DNA of 19,935 nt from Pseudomonadota bacterium (GCA_023431055.1 JAEYXX010000122.1:1-19935), one strand, 5' to 3'. Positions 6,899 through 14,827 are shown, counted from the stretch's first letter. Notes: a model not told the origin generated them from the letters alone. Translations and numbers: made by a program.

Positions 6899-8060
6899 TC
6901 GCAAGCGGGCACTGGCCATCGCGCCCTTCTGGCGCCTGGGCTTTCGCCCGTTCTTTGTCGCCGGCGCCCTGTTCGCCCTGCTCGCCGTCGCCCTCTGGGC
7001 GGCGGTGCTGCACGGTCTGACAAGCCCTGCAGTGCCAGGCGGCATGCTGGCCTGGCATCGCCATGAAATGCCCTTTGGTTTCGGCCTGGCGATCATCGCC
7101 GGCTTCCTGCTGACTGCCGTACAGACCTGGACCGGGAGTCCGGGTCTCAGCGGCCGCCCCCTGATCGCGCTGTTCGGGCTGTGGTTGGCCGCGCGCCTGG
7201 CGTGGTTCTTCCCCGTGCCACTGGCACTGCTGATCGCGCTACAACTGGCCTTTATCGGCCTGTTCATTGCGCAGATGGCGCGCCAGTTGATCACCGCCCG
7301 GCAACGCAACAACTACCCGATCCTGCTGGTGCTGAGCCTGCTCGCACTGTGTCAGGCACTCACGCTCGCGGGTCTGGCGCTGGGCGATGACAGCCTGCAA
7401 CGCCGTGGTGTACTGGCCGCACTATGGCTGATCGCCGTGATGCTGAGCCTGATCGGCGGTCGGGTGATTCCCTTCTTCACCCAGCGCGGCCTGGGTCGGG
7501 TCGAGGCCTTCGCCGCCCATCCCCGGCTGGATCGCTTGCTGCTGGTCTGCGGCGTGCTGGTCGCCGCACTGTTCGCCAGTGGGCATAACTTGCAGGCCCG
7601 CTCCTGGCTGGCCGTACCGTTCATCGTGCTAAGCGTACTGCACGGCCTGCGCCTGTGGCGCTGGCACCTGCGCGGCGTCTGGCAGGTGCCGCTGCTGTGG
7701 TCGCTACACCTGGCCTACGCCTGGCTGCTGCTCGCCACACTCGGCATGGCCGCCTGGCACCTGGGTTGGCTGACGCAACCCAGCCTGGCCAACCACGCGC
7801 TGGCGGTGGGTGCGATGGGCGGGCTGATCCTGGCGATGATGGCGCGGGTCAGCCTCGGCCACACCGGCCGCGCATTGCAACCGCCCCGGGCGATGTCGTG
7901 GGCTTTCGGTTTGCTCAATCTAGGGGCGCTGATTCGGGTCTCGGCGGGTAGCAGCGGGCTCTGGCTGGCGGCGCTCTGCTGGGCCGTGGCCTTCGCCCTG
8001 TTCGCCTGGTATTACGCGCCGATGCTGTGTCGGGCGCGAGTGGATGGGCATCCTGGGTGA
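6885..8060 (+). CDS. nnrS: NnrS family multispanning membrane protein
   Basis: 391 residues, almost entirely hydrophobic, with about 12 predicted membrane segments. NnrS proteins are haem- and copper-containing inner-membrane proteins that protect against nitrosative stress (shown in Vibrio cholerae and Rhodobacter). Family marks: FWRLGFRPFF near the N-terminus, WHRHEMPFGFG with the conserved His pair and Glu (about 57-68), GGRVIPFFTQRGLG in the middle, and HALAVGAMGGLILAMMARVSLGHTGR in the C-terminal half. The ATG at 6885 lies inside ppyR (14-base overlap), which indicates coupling. It is the last gene of the NO-inducible operon; transcription probably stops at the 20-bp inverted repeat at 8089-8142. 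Confidence 0.93.
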   Translation: MQLLDRKRALAIAPFWRLGFRPFFVAGALFALLAVALWAAVLHGLTSPAVPGGMLAWHRHEMPFGFGLAIIAGFLLTAVQTWTGSPGLSGRPLIALFGLWLAARLAWFFPVPLALLIALQLAFIGLFIAQMARQLITARQRNNYPILLVLSLLALCQALTLAGLALGDDSLQRRGVLAALWLIAVMLSLIGGRVIPFFTQRGLGRVEAFAAHPRLDRLLLVCGVLVAALFASGHNLQARSWLAVPFIVLSVLHGLRLWRWHLRGVWQVPLLWSLHLAYAWLLLATLGMAAWHLGWLTQPSLANHALAVGAMGGLILAMMARVSLGHTGRALQPPRAMSWAFGLLNLGALIRVSAGSSGLWLAALCWAVAFALFAWYYAPMLCRARVDGHPG

Positions 8061-8088
8061 AACGCCTGGCGCGAGCAAACGGCCAGAC

Positions 8089-8142
8089 CGTAGCCCGGAT
8101 GCAATCCGCGGCAACGATTTCCCGGATTGCATCCGGGCTACG
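8089..8142. terminator. REP pair as perfect 20-bp inverted repeat between convergent nnrS and rimI
   Basis: CGTAGCCCGGATGCAATCCG (8089-8108) is perfectly complementary to 8123-8142 across a 14-nt loop. Both GTAG heads face outward, and the unit is the same family as at 3461-3483. The plus strand continues CTTTTAAT, a short T-rich tail. Position between two converging stops suggests a bidirectional terminator or mRNA 3'-end stabiliser. Confidence 0.75.
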
Positions 8143-8149
8143 CTTTTAA

Positions 8150-8602
8150 TCAATCGACTAGCGTGCAGGCCATCACCAACGCGTCTTCACGCCCGCCGAC
8201 TGCCGGGTAGTAATCGCGGCGGCGCCCCACTTCGTTGAAGCCGAAACGCTCGTACAAACGGTAGGCGCTCTGGTTGCTGGCGCGCACTTCGAGGAAGCAC
8301 TCACGCCCGCCCAGCTCATAAGCCTCTTTCATCAGGTGTTCGAGCAGGCGCAAGCCAAGACCACGGCCCTGGCTTTCCGGCTTGACGGTGATATTGAGCA
8401 GGTGCGCTTCGTCGAGGATCAGATTGATCACGCCATGGCCGACCTGCTGATCACCTTCGAACATCAGCCAGCAGTTATAGGACTTGAGGCTGTCGGTGAA
8501 GATGCCGCGCGTCCACGGGTGGCTGAAGGCGGCGTATTCGATCTTCAGCACGGCATCGAGATCCGCCTCGGTCATCGGGCGGAAGGAAACTGCATCGCTC
8601 AT
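8150..8602 (-). CDS. rimI: Ribosomal protein S18-alanine N-acetyltransferase
   Basis: 150-residue GNAT enzyme that acetylates the N-terminal alanine of ribosomal protein S18 using acetyl-CoA. The protein opens with SFRPMTEADLDAVLKIE and has H-P-W (SHPWTRG), which is typical of RimI. Motif A, LLNITVKPESQGRGLG, carries the acetyl-CoA binding Q-x-x-G-x-G. The C-terminal RASNQSAYRLYERFGFNEVGRRRDYYP is the standard RimI motif B. I chose the start at 8602 (MSDAVSF) because it matches the family N-terminus; an upstream in-frame start at 8674 would overlap the preceding gene. It lies 34 bases downstream of holD on the same strand, as in E. coli holD-rimI. Confidence 0.94.
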   Translation of the reverse strand: MSDAVSFRPMTEADLDAVLKIEYAAFSHPWTRGIFTDSLKSYNCWLMFEGDQQVGHGVINLILDEAHLLNITVKPESQGRGLGLRLLEHLMKEAYELGGRECFLEVRASNQSAYRLYERFGFNEVGRRRDYYPAVGGREDALVMACTLVD

Positions 8603-8636
8603 TAAGGAAAACTCGGGGGCAAAGACGGGAGGGTTC

Positions 8637-9449
8637 TCAGGAATGTGCTGGCGCCAGCCAGCGCTGACGAACACGCCGCATCGCCTGCCAGAGTTCGCGC
8701 TTGCGTGTTGGCTCTTCCATCAGCAGCTCCAGGCCCGGCAAGGCCCAGCAGGTACCCAGCCCCTCGACCTGCATCTCGCGATTGTAGCTGTGCTCGTCAC
8801 CCTCACCAGCAAAGCGAATGGCCGGCAGACCAACCAGCCACAGGCAAGCGCTCGGCTGCTCCTCCAGACGCGCAGCCACGAAGCTCTGCACGAATTCCAG
8901 CGCTGCTTGCGGGCCCTGATCCATATTGCCGCGCACCAGTAGCGGCCAGCGCACCGGCTCGCCGAGCAGTTGCGGGCTGTCTGACAGGCCGGCGGCGCGC
9001 AGCAGATCCTTGAGCAGGATGTAGGCCGGATCGCGGCTCTGGAAAGGCTGACCGGTGGGCAGCTCCACCAGCAAGGCGCAATCGCCGGCTCGCAGCAACT
9101 GCAGGGAAAAACGCGGCGGCGGGACGCTGACACGAGCCGGCTTTTCTTCGATCCGCTCCGGTTCCGCCACCGACTCGACAGCCGCCTGGCGCTGCTGGGC
9201 GCCCGGGCGCGGAATTTCGATCTTCGGCCGTTCGACCGGCGCCTCGCGTACCGCCTCGGCCACAGCGGCCACCGGTTCGCTCACCATATCCAGTGGCGCT
9301 TCGGCAGGCGGCGGCGCCAGCAACTCGGCACGCGATGGCGCGGCAAAGGGCAGCTCGGTACGCGGCAGCCAGGTGGCTACCTGCATGGCATCGAGGTAGG
9401 CGCGACGGCGCAGCTCGGCGTTCAAACCAAAAGTATCCAGTGCAGTCAT
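8637..9449 (-). CDS. holD: Pseudomonad-type DNA polymerase III psi subunit (HolD-like)
   Basis: 270 residues, twice the length of E. coli psi (137). In P. aeruginosa the 'cryptic' psi was identified biochemically in the gene next to rimI, which is the basis for this call. Psi bridges the clamp loader and chi, which binds SSB. Seen: an N-terminal segment with LDAMQVATWLPR (about 18-29) like the chi-contacting part of E. coli psi; a low-complexity Pro/Ala/Glu/Val stretch (about 38-110), probably a flexible linker; and a globular C-terminal half, FSLQLLRAGDCALLVEL through AIRFAG, followed by a basic tail. Some pipelines may label it a TonB-like or hypothetical protein because of the proline-rich linker. 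Its ATG overlaps the LysR stop (ATGA), and no separate ribosome site is visible. Confidence 0.75.
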   Translation of the reverse strand: MTALDTFGLNAELRRRAYLDAMQVATWLPRTELPFAAPSRAELLAPPPAEAPLDMVSEPVAAVAEAVREAPVERPKIEIPRPGAQQRQAAVESVAEPERIEEKPARVSVPPPRFSLQLLRAGDCALLVELPTGQPFQSRDPAYILLKDLLRAAGLSDSPQLLGEPVRWPLLVRGNMDQGPQAALEFVQSFVAARLEEQPSACLWLVGLPAIRFAGEGDEHSYNREMQVEGLGTCWALPGLELLMEEPTRKRELWQAMRRVRQRWLAPAHS

Positions 9450-10384
9450 TTGATAGGGGGGCGATTGTCGCGTGAATCGAGGGGCGCGGATAGTCCCTGA
9501 GCGTCGCCCACCTGTTGCCGCAATAAGGCAATGAAGACCTGCGCCGGCGGGCTCAGGTAGCAAGGTTTGCGCTGCAGCAGGCCGATGCTGCGCGCTGGCG
9601 CTTGACTGAGCACGTGCACAGCGAGGCTACCGTCGCTGTTGAAGGTATCGGCGACGCTGGCCGGCAGCAGGGCGAAGCCCAATCCTGCACGCGCCAGCGC
9701 GGCGGCGCTACTCATGTAAGCCACTTCCCAGGCAGGATCACGCAGCAATCCCATACGCAGCAGGGTTTCGTCGGCCATACCACGCAGGCTGGTGTCGCGA
9801 GTCGTGGCGATGTAGTCCTGCTCACGTAGCGCTGCGAGCAACGCCTTGCCGCGAAGGCGTTCGTGGCCGCGCACCAGCAGCACCAGGCTGTCGTCGTAGA
9901 GCGGCTGGAAATCCAGCGCACCGAGGTCGTCGGCCGCCGAGGTGATGGCGAAATCCACCTCGGCGGCACTCACCCACTGGCGGATTTCCCCTGCGCGACC
10001 GTCGTGCAGACTGATGTCGATACCGGGATACCGTCGCCGGTATTCCTGCAACAACCTTGGTAGAGGCTCGATGGCCACCGACGGCAACACGGCGATGCGC
10101 AGCGAGCCACTCTCCAGATGCAGTTGCTCATGCGCGTCGTGCACGGCGTTATCCATGTCACGCAGCAGGCGGCGAGCCTGTTCGAGAAAACGCAGGCCGG
10201 CGGCGGTCAGCTCCACGCTGCGCGTGTTGCGAGCCAGCAGCGACAAGCCGAGGGCGTCTTCGAGTTTGCGCAGGCTGTAGCTAAGCGCAGGCTGTGACAG
10301 GTGAACCTGCTCGGCGGCGCGGCTGAAACTGCGGTGTTCGGCGATCAGGACGAAGGCCTGAAGCTGACGAAAACTGATGTCCAT
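9446..10384 (-). CDS. LysR-family transcriptional regulator, probable regulator of the divergent AtuA/CitMHS cluster
   Basis: 312 residues, normal LTTR length. The N-terminal winged helix-turn-helix (about 4-62) reads FRQLQAFVLIAEHRSFSRAAE, then LSQPALSYSLRKLEDALG and FLE. The C-terminal periplasmic-binding-like effector domain starts near GSLRIAVLPSVA (about 93) and runs to about 295. It diverges from the AtuA-family gene with a 110-base spacer that contains an ATAA-N7-TTAT LTTR box, which strongly suggests it controls that operon and itself. The inducer is unknown, perhaps the carboxylate imported by the CitMHS protein. The TGA overlaps the holD ATG by four bases, so holD translation may be coupled to this accessory regulator. 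Confidence 0.92.
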   Translation of the reverse strand: MDISFRQLQAFVLIAEHRSFSRAAEQVHLSQPALSYSLRKLEDALGLSLLARNTRSVELTAAGLRFLEQARRLLRDMDNAVHDAHEQLHLESGSLRIAVLPSVAIEPLPRLLQEYRRRYPGIDISLHDGRAGEIRQWVSAAEVDFAITSAADDLGALDFQPLYDDSLVLLVRGHERLRGKALLAALREQDYIATTRDTSLRGMADETLLRMGLLRDPAWEVAYMSSAAALARAGLGFALLPASVADTFNSDGSLAVHVLSQAPARSIGLLQRKPCYLSPPAQVFIALLRQQVGDAQGLSAPLDSRDNRPPIK

Positions 10385-10397
10385 GGCTCGGCAACTT

Positions 10398-10412
10398 ATA
10401 AAATTCTCTTAT
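10398..10412. promoter_or_regulatory. LysR-type binding box (T-N11-A) between divergent genes
   Basis: ATAA-N7-TTAT at 10398-10412 is a perfect 4-7-4 inverted repeat containing T-N11-A (T10399, A10411), the usual LTTR recognition form. It is 14 bases upstream of the LysR start, in the AT-rich part of the spacer shared with the AtuA-family gene. Binding by the adjacent LysR protein is inferred. Confidence 0.5.
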
Positions 10413-10494
10413 CAATTCATATCACATTTCGAATTCACAACTAAATCCACAGGCATCACCCTTGCTGCATACCTGACCGTGAAATGGATCGACA

Positions 10495-11844
10495 ATGACC
10501 ACAACAGTCCATATCGGGTGCGGCGCGGGCTTCGCCAATGACCGCCCCGATGCCGCGCTGGCACTGGCCAACGACCTCGCTGGTCGTGACGGCCGACGTT
10601 TCCTGTTCTTCGAATTACTGGCCGAGCGCACCCTGGCCGAAGCCCAGCTACATCGCCTCAACGATGCCCAGAGCGGCTACGCCCTGCGCCTGTTCGACTT
10701 TCTCGAACCGGTGCTGGAGACCTGCCTGGACACGGGCATCGCTATCGTCACCAACGGCGGCGCTGCCAACCCCACCGCCGCCGCCATACGCCTGCGTCAG
10801 CAGTTGCAGGGCACGCGACATGCTTCGGCACGCATCGCCTGTGTACTGGGCGACGACCTGCTCGACAGCGACATCGATCTGCAGCAGTGGCTGCCCGCGC
10901 AACTCGATGGTGAGGTGGTCTCGGTCAATGTCTACAGCGGTGCCGATGGCATCGTCCAGGCGCTGGATCAGGGCGCCGACATCGTTCTCTGCGGCCGTGT
11001 CGCCGACCCCAGCTTGGCGGTCGGACCGCTGCGCCATGCCTTCGGCTGGCAGGCCGATGACTGGGACCGCATCGCCCAGGCCACAGCAGTCGGCCACCTG
11101 CTCGAATGCTGCACCCAGGTCAGCGGCGGCTACTTCGCTCATCCCGGCCTGAAGGACGTATCGGACCTGGCCAATGTCGGCTGCCCGATCGCCAGCGTCA
11201 CGGCTGATGGGCAGATCGTCATCGGTAAAGCAGCAGGCACTGGTGGTTGCGTCACCGAACGCACGGTCAAGGAGCAACTGCTCTATGAGGTGCACGACCC
11301 GGCCAGCTATCTGACGCCGGACGTGATCATGGACCTGAGCCAGGTGCGTGTCCGGCAGATCGCAACCGATCAGGTGGCGGTCGAGGGCGTGCGCGGCAAA
11401 CCGCAGCCGAAACACCTCAAGGGCCTGGTCGGCCTGCGCGGCAAGTGGTTCGCCGAAGCGGAGATTTCCTACGCTGGCCCTGGCGCCGTGGCTCGCGCCA
11501 CGCTGGCGCGCGACATCCTGCTGCAACGCTGCGCCAAGCTGGCGCCACAGCTCACGCCGTGGATCGATGTGATCGGCGTTGCCAGCCTATTCAACGACGC
11601 TGGCGGTCAGTGGCTGCAACAGCGCCTGGCACAGGCGGCCGACTGCCAGGACGTGCGCCTGCGCATCAGTTTCCTTGATCACGACAAGGCCTTGCTGGAA
11701 CGCCTGCTGCTCGATGCCGAATCGCTCTACACCAACGGCCCAGCCGGCGGTGGCGGCGTACGCCGGCATATCGGCGAATCCCTCGGCACCGCCAGCTTCC
11801 TCATCGAACGCACCGAGGTGCGGCAACGACTGGAGTGGTTCTGA
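10495..11844 (+). CDS. AtuA-family (DUF1446) acyclic-terpene-utilisation-like protein
   Basis: 449 residues. It belongs to the family of AtuA, first named from the P. aeruginosa citronellol/geraniol catabolic cluster; the biochemical activity of the family is not established. Conserved blocks: CGAGFANDRPDAALALA (N-terminus), TNGGAANP (about 82-89), the acidic CVLGDDLLDSD, CGRVADPSLAVGPL (about 165-178), VSGGYFAHPGLKDV, and GTGGCVTERTVKEQLLYE with DPASYLTPDV. The second half holds NGPAGGGGVRR near the C-terminus. The other atu genes (acyl-CoA dehydrogenases, geranyl-CoA carboxylase) are absent here, so terpene catabolism is not implied. Instead it sits with a small C-terminal-domain partner and a CitMHS transporter, suggesting metabolism of a branched or hydroxylated di-/tricarboxylate. 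The ATG at 10495 follows GGATC. Confidence 0.88.
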   Translation: MTTTVHIGCGAGFANDRPDAALALANDLAGRDGRRFLFFELLAERTLAEAQLHRLNDAQSGYALRLFDFLEPVLETCLDTGIAIVTNGGAANPTAAAIRLRQQLQGTRHASARIACVLGDDLLDSDIDLQQWLPAQLDGEVVSVNVYSGADGIVQALDQGADIVLCGRVADPSLAVGPLRHAFGWQADDWDRIAQATAVGHLLECCTQVSGGYFAHPGLKDVSDLANVGCPIASVTADGQIVIGKAAGTGGCVTERTVKEQLLYEVHDPASYLTPDVIMDLSQVRVRQIATDQVAVEGVRGKPQPKHLKGLVGLRGKWFAEAEISYAGPGAVARATLARDILLQRCAKLAPQLTPWIDVIGVASLFNDAGGQWLQQRLAQAADCQDVRLRISFLDHDKALLERLLLDAESLYTNGPAGGGGVRRHIGESLGTASFLIERTEVRQRLEWF

Positions 11845-12164
11845 TGACCGATGTACTGCTGTGCGATTACGCCCACGCCCGTGCCGGCGACAAGGGCAAC
11901 ACCCTGAGTGTGGCGGTGTTCGCCTTCGCCGCCGAGCACTATGCCTGGCTGGCCCGTGAGCTGACCTGCGAACGAGTTGCCGGCTGCCTGAACCACCGTG
12001 CCATCGGCACAGTGAAACGCTACGAGCTGCCGAACCTGGGCGGCCTCAACTTCGTGGTGGAGCACGCACTGGAAGGTGGCGTCAACGCCAGCCCCGGGCT
12101 GGACCGTCACGGCAAGAGCCTCAGCTACGCCCTGCTCGGCCTGAGGCTGCCACCTCCAGACTGA
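11844..12164 (+). CDS. AtuA-like C-terminal (ferredoxin-fold) domain protein
   Basis: 106 residues. In many AtuA relatives this domain is the C-terminal part of one longer polypeptide; here it is a separate gene. Typical features seen: an N-terminal ARAGDKGNTLSVAVFA with the conserved ..R.GDKGN motif, a middle RYELPNLGGLNFV, and the end LGLRLPPP. The start ATG overlaps the AtuA stop by one base (TGATG), so the two are coupled and almost certainly form one complex. No signal peptide or membrane segment is seen, and no enzymatic activity is established for the domain. An in-frame ATG at 11835 is less likely because it lies within the AtuA end. Confidence 0.85.
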   Translation: MTDVLLCDYAHARAGDKGNTLSVAVFAFAAEHYAWLARELTCERVAGCLNHRAIGTVKRYELPNLGGLNFVVEHALEGGVNASPGLDRHGKSLSYALLGLRLPPPD

Positions 12165-12213
12165 ACCGCCATTTCAACCTGTCTCCAACAATAACAACAC
12201 CGGAGAGATCGAC

Positions 12214-13521
12214 ATGATCACCGCCCTGGGCTTCGGCCTGATGTTTCTCATCGTCACCCTGATTCTGCTACGCCGGATCAGTCCGCTGGTCGCCTTCGTC
12301 ACCCTGCCGGTGATCGCCAGCGCCCTCGCCGGTTTCGGCCTGAGCGAAATCGGCAAGTTCATTACCGAGGGGCTGAAAGCCGTGGCTCCAACAGCCACGC
12401 TATTCATCTTCGCCATTCTCTACTTCGGCGTCATGCGCGAGCGCGGCTTGTTCGCGCCGCTGGTTAATTTCCTACTGCGCAGCACCGGCGGCAAGCCGCT
12501 GGCGGTAGCGGTGGTCACTGTCGCGGTAACGGCGGTGACCCACCTGGACGGCATCGGCGCCGCCACCTTCCTGCTGGTGATTCCCGCACTGTTGCCGCTG
12601 TACCTGCGCCTGGGCATGAAGCGCGAAATGCTCCTGTGCCTGGTGGTGCTCAGCGCCGGGGTGATGAACATGGTGCCCTGGGGCGGCACCACGGCGCGCG
12701 CCTCGGCGGTGACCGGCATCGACGCCTCGCAGCTGTGGATCTCGCTGATTCCCGTGCAGGCAGTCGGCCTGGCGCTGGTCATGGCCCTGGCGGTGTTCCT
12801 TGGCTTGCGTGCCCAGCGCAGCTTCCAGGGCCATGGCTTGGTCGCCGGCCACCAAGCCACGCAGACGGCTGAAGCTGGCGACGGCAGCCGTCAGCTGAGC
12901 CCAATGAACTGGCGCTACTGGGCCAACCTGACGCTGACCCTGATCATCCTCGTCTGCCTGTTCACTGGCGCGTTTCCGCTGTTCGCCTGCTTCATGGTCG
13001 GACTCGGCGTCGCCCTGGTGCTCAACTACCCGAGTCTGGCGGAACAGAACCAGGCCGTACTGCGCCACGCCAGCGACGCCATGCAGATGGCCCTGGTGAT
13101 GCTCGCGGCCGGCATCCTGCTCGGCGTGCTGTCCGGCGCCGGCATGTCCGATGGGATGGCGCACTGGATGATCAACGTGCTGCCCGAAGGCTCGGCCAAC
13201 TGGCTGCACGTGATCATCGGCGCCTTCGGCGTGCCATTGGGCATGCTGTTCTCACCGGACGCCTACTACTTCGCCCTGCTGCCGGTGATTCGCGACGTTG
13301 CCGTGGCGGCAGGTGTCGATGCCCAAGCCGTGGCCAGCGCCATGCTGATCGGTGAGAACACCGGCTTCGGCATCAGCCCGGTAGTACCGAGCGTTTACCT
13401 GGCTATCGGCCTGGCCGGCGTCGAGCTGTACAAACACATCCGCTACACCGTGCTGTGGGCCTGGGGCATCAGCCTGGTGATGCTGGCAGCGGCAGTGCTG
13501 TTTGGTGTGGTGACAATCTGA
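12214..13521 (+). CDS. CitMHS family carboxylate:cation symporter
   Basis: 435 residues, about 12 membrane segments, inner membrane. CitMHS proteins import citrate (or related carboxylates) complexed with divalent metal, with protons. Family blocks: FAILYFGVMRERGLF (about 68-82), THLDGIGAATFLLVIPALLPLY (about 109-130), NMVPWGGTTARA (about 151-162), GVPLGMLFSPDAYYFALLPVI (about 343-363) and LIGENTGFGISPVVPSVYL (about 377-395). A polar cytoplasmic loop near residues 205-230 divides two halves. The ribosome site GGAGA lies about 10 bases before the ATG. It is the third gene after the AtuA pair and presumably brings in the pathway substrate, though the substrate cannot be read from sequence. A strong terminator follows 15 bases downstream. 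Confidence 0.92.
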   Translation: MITALGFGLMFLIVTLILLRRISPLVAFVTLPVIASALAGFGLSEIGKFITEGLKAVAPTATLFIFAILYFGVMRERGLFAPLVNFLLRSTGGKPLAVAVVTVAVTAVTHLDGIGAATFLLVIPALLPLYLRLGMKREMLLCLVVLSAGVMNMVPWGGTTARASAVTGIDASQLWISLIPVQAVGLALVMALAVFLGLRAQRSFQGHGLVAGHQATQTAEAGDGSRQLSPMNWRYWANLTLTLIILVCLFTGAFPLFACFMVGLGVALVLNYPSLAEQNQAVLRHASDAMQMALVMLAAGILLGVLSGAGMSDGMAHWMINVLPEGSANWLHVIIGAFGVPLGMLFSPDAYYFALLPVIRDVAVAAGVDAQAVASAMLIGENTGFGISPVVPSVYLAIGLAGVELYKHIRYTVLWAWGISLVMLAAAVLFGVVTI

Positions 13522-13536
13522 GGCTGCTCCGCAACG

Positions 13537-13566
13537 AAAAAAGGATCGCCGAGGCGATCCTTTTTT
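13537..13566. terminator. Bidirectional rho-independent terminator
   Basis: Six A, GGATCGCC, GA, GGCGATCC, six T: an 8-bp GC-rich stem flanked by A6 on one side and T6 on the other, so it works in both directions. It lies between the stops of the convergent CitMHS gene and the carboxyspermidine dehydrogenase gene. Confidence 0.95.
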
Positions 13567-13582
13567 CATTCCACAGGGCGAA

Positions 13583-14827
13583 TCAGGCGGGCTGATTCCA
13601 AGGACGGTCGCCATGCTCGTCCTTGATGCGGGTAGGCAGGCCCATCACGTCAAGAAGCTTGAGGAACGGCTCGGCCGGCAGTTCTTCGACGTTGACCATG
13701 CGCTTGGCATCCCATTCGCCACGGGCGACCAGCAGCGCTGCGGCGACCGGCGGTACGCCGGCGGTGTAGGAGATGCCCTGGCTGTCGGTCTCGGCGAAGG
13801 CTTCTTCGTGGTCGGCCACGTTGTAGATGAACAGCTCGCGCGGCTGGCCGTCCTTGGTGCCCTTGACCAGGTCACCGATGCAGGTCTTGCCGGTGTAACC
13901 CGGCGCCAGCGAGGCGGGATCGGGCAGCACGGCCTTGACTACTTTCAGCGGCACAACTTCAAGGCCTTCAGCGGTCTTGACCGGCTGCTCGGAGAGCAGG
14001 CCGAGGTTCTTCAACACGGTGAACACGTTTATGTAGTGGTCACCGAAGCTCATCCAGAAGCGGACGTTCGGTACGTCGAGGTGCTTGGACAGCGAGTGCA
14101 CCTCGTCATGGCCGGTCAGGTACAGGTTCTGTTCGCCCACCACCGGCAGATCGTCGGTGCGTTTGACTTCGAACATGCGGTTGCTCACCCACTGGCTGTT
14201 CTGCCAGCTGTAGACCGTGCCGGTGAATTCGCGGAAATTGATTTCCGGGTCGAAATTGGTGGCGAAGTACTTGCCGTGCGAACCGGCGTTGACGTCGAGG
14301 ATGTCGATCGACTCGATCTTGTCGAAGTACTGTTGTTGCGCCAGAGCGGCATAGGAGTTGACCACGCCCGGGTCGAAGCCGACGCCGAGGATGGCGGTCA
14401 CGCCTTTTTCCTGGCATTCGGCCAGGTGCTTCCACTCGTAGTTGCCGTACCACGGCGGGGTTTCACAGATCTTGCTCGGATCTTCGTGGATGGCGGTGTC
14501 CAGGTAGGCGACGCCGGTGTCGATGCAGGCGCGCAGCACGGACATGTTGAGGAACGCCGAGCCGACGTTGATGACGATCTGCGATTCGGTCTCGCGGATC
14601 AGAGCCTTGGTCGCTTCCACGTCCAGGGCGTTCAGCGCATAGGCCTTGATCTCGCCGGGCTGCTTGAGGCCGCCCTTTGCCTGCACGCTGTCGATGATGG
14701 CCTGGCATTTGGAGATGTTGCGCGACGCAATTGCAATGCGACCTAACTCGTCATTGTGTTGCGCGCACTTATGGGCCACCACCTTGGCAACACCTCCTGC
14801 TCCAATGATCAGAACATTCTTCTTCAA
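13583..14827 (-). CDS. Carboxynorspermidine/carboxyspermidine dehydrogenase (saccharopine dehydrogenase family)
   Basis: 414 residues, the length of Vibrio carboxynorspermidine dehydrogenase. It condenses aspartate beta-semialdehyde with putrescine or diaminopropane and reduces the imine with NADPH to give carboxy(nor)spermidine. An N-terminal Rossmann motif, VLIIGAGGVAKVVAHKC (G9, G11, G12), is followed by the catalytic-domain segments GVGFDPGVVNSYAA and NAGSHGKYFATNFDPEINFRE. The start is a TTG at 14827: GGAGG (14836-14840 on the opposite strand) stands 8 bases before it, and the protein then begins MKKNVLIIGAGG. No ATG fits; an ATG 29 codons upstream lies in the flanking repeat region, and the GTG at 14836 overlaps the ribosome site. 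The gene lies 126 bases downstream of nspC on the same strand. Some databases call the family LYS1-like, but lysine catabolism is unlikely beside nspC. Confidence 0.88.
   Translation of the reverse strand: MKKNVLIIGAGGVAKVVAHKCAQHNDELGRIAIASRNISKCQAIIDSVQAKGGLKQPGEIKAYALNALDVEATKALIRETESQIVINVGSAFLNMSVLRACIDTGVAYLDTAIHEDPSKICETPPWYGNYEWKHLAECQEKGVTAILGVGFDPGVVNSYAALAQQQYFDKIESIDILDVNAGSHGKYFATNFDPEINFREFTGTVYSWQNSQWVSNRMFEVKRTDDLPVVGEQNLYLTGHDEVHSLSKHLDVPNVRFWMSFGDHYINVFTVLKNLGLLSEQPVKTAEGLEVVPLKVVKAVLPDPASLAPGYTGKTCIGDLVKGTKDGQPRELFIYNVADHEEAFAETDSQGISYTAGVPPVAAALLVARGEWDAKRMVNVEELPAEPFLKLLDVMGLPTRIKDEHGDRPWNQPA

Noticed and set aside
13613..14746. 377-codon plus-strand frame opposite the carboxyspermidine dehydrogenase
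   Set aside because: Shadow of the real gene; Val/Asp/Gly/Leu-rich with no motif or ribosome site. The same applies to the 444-codon frame at 14951-16285 opposite nspC.
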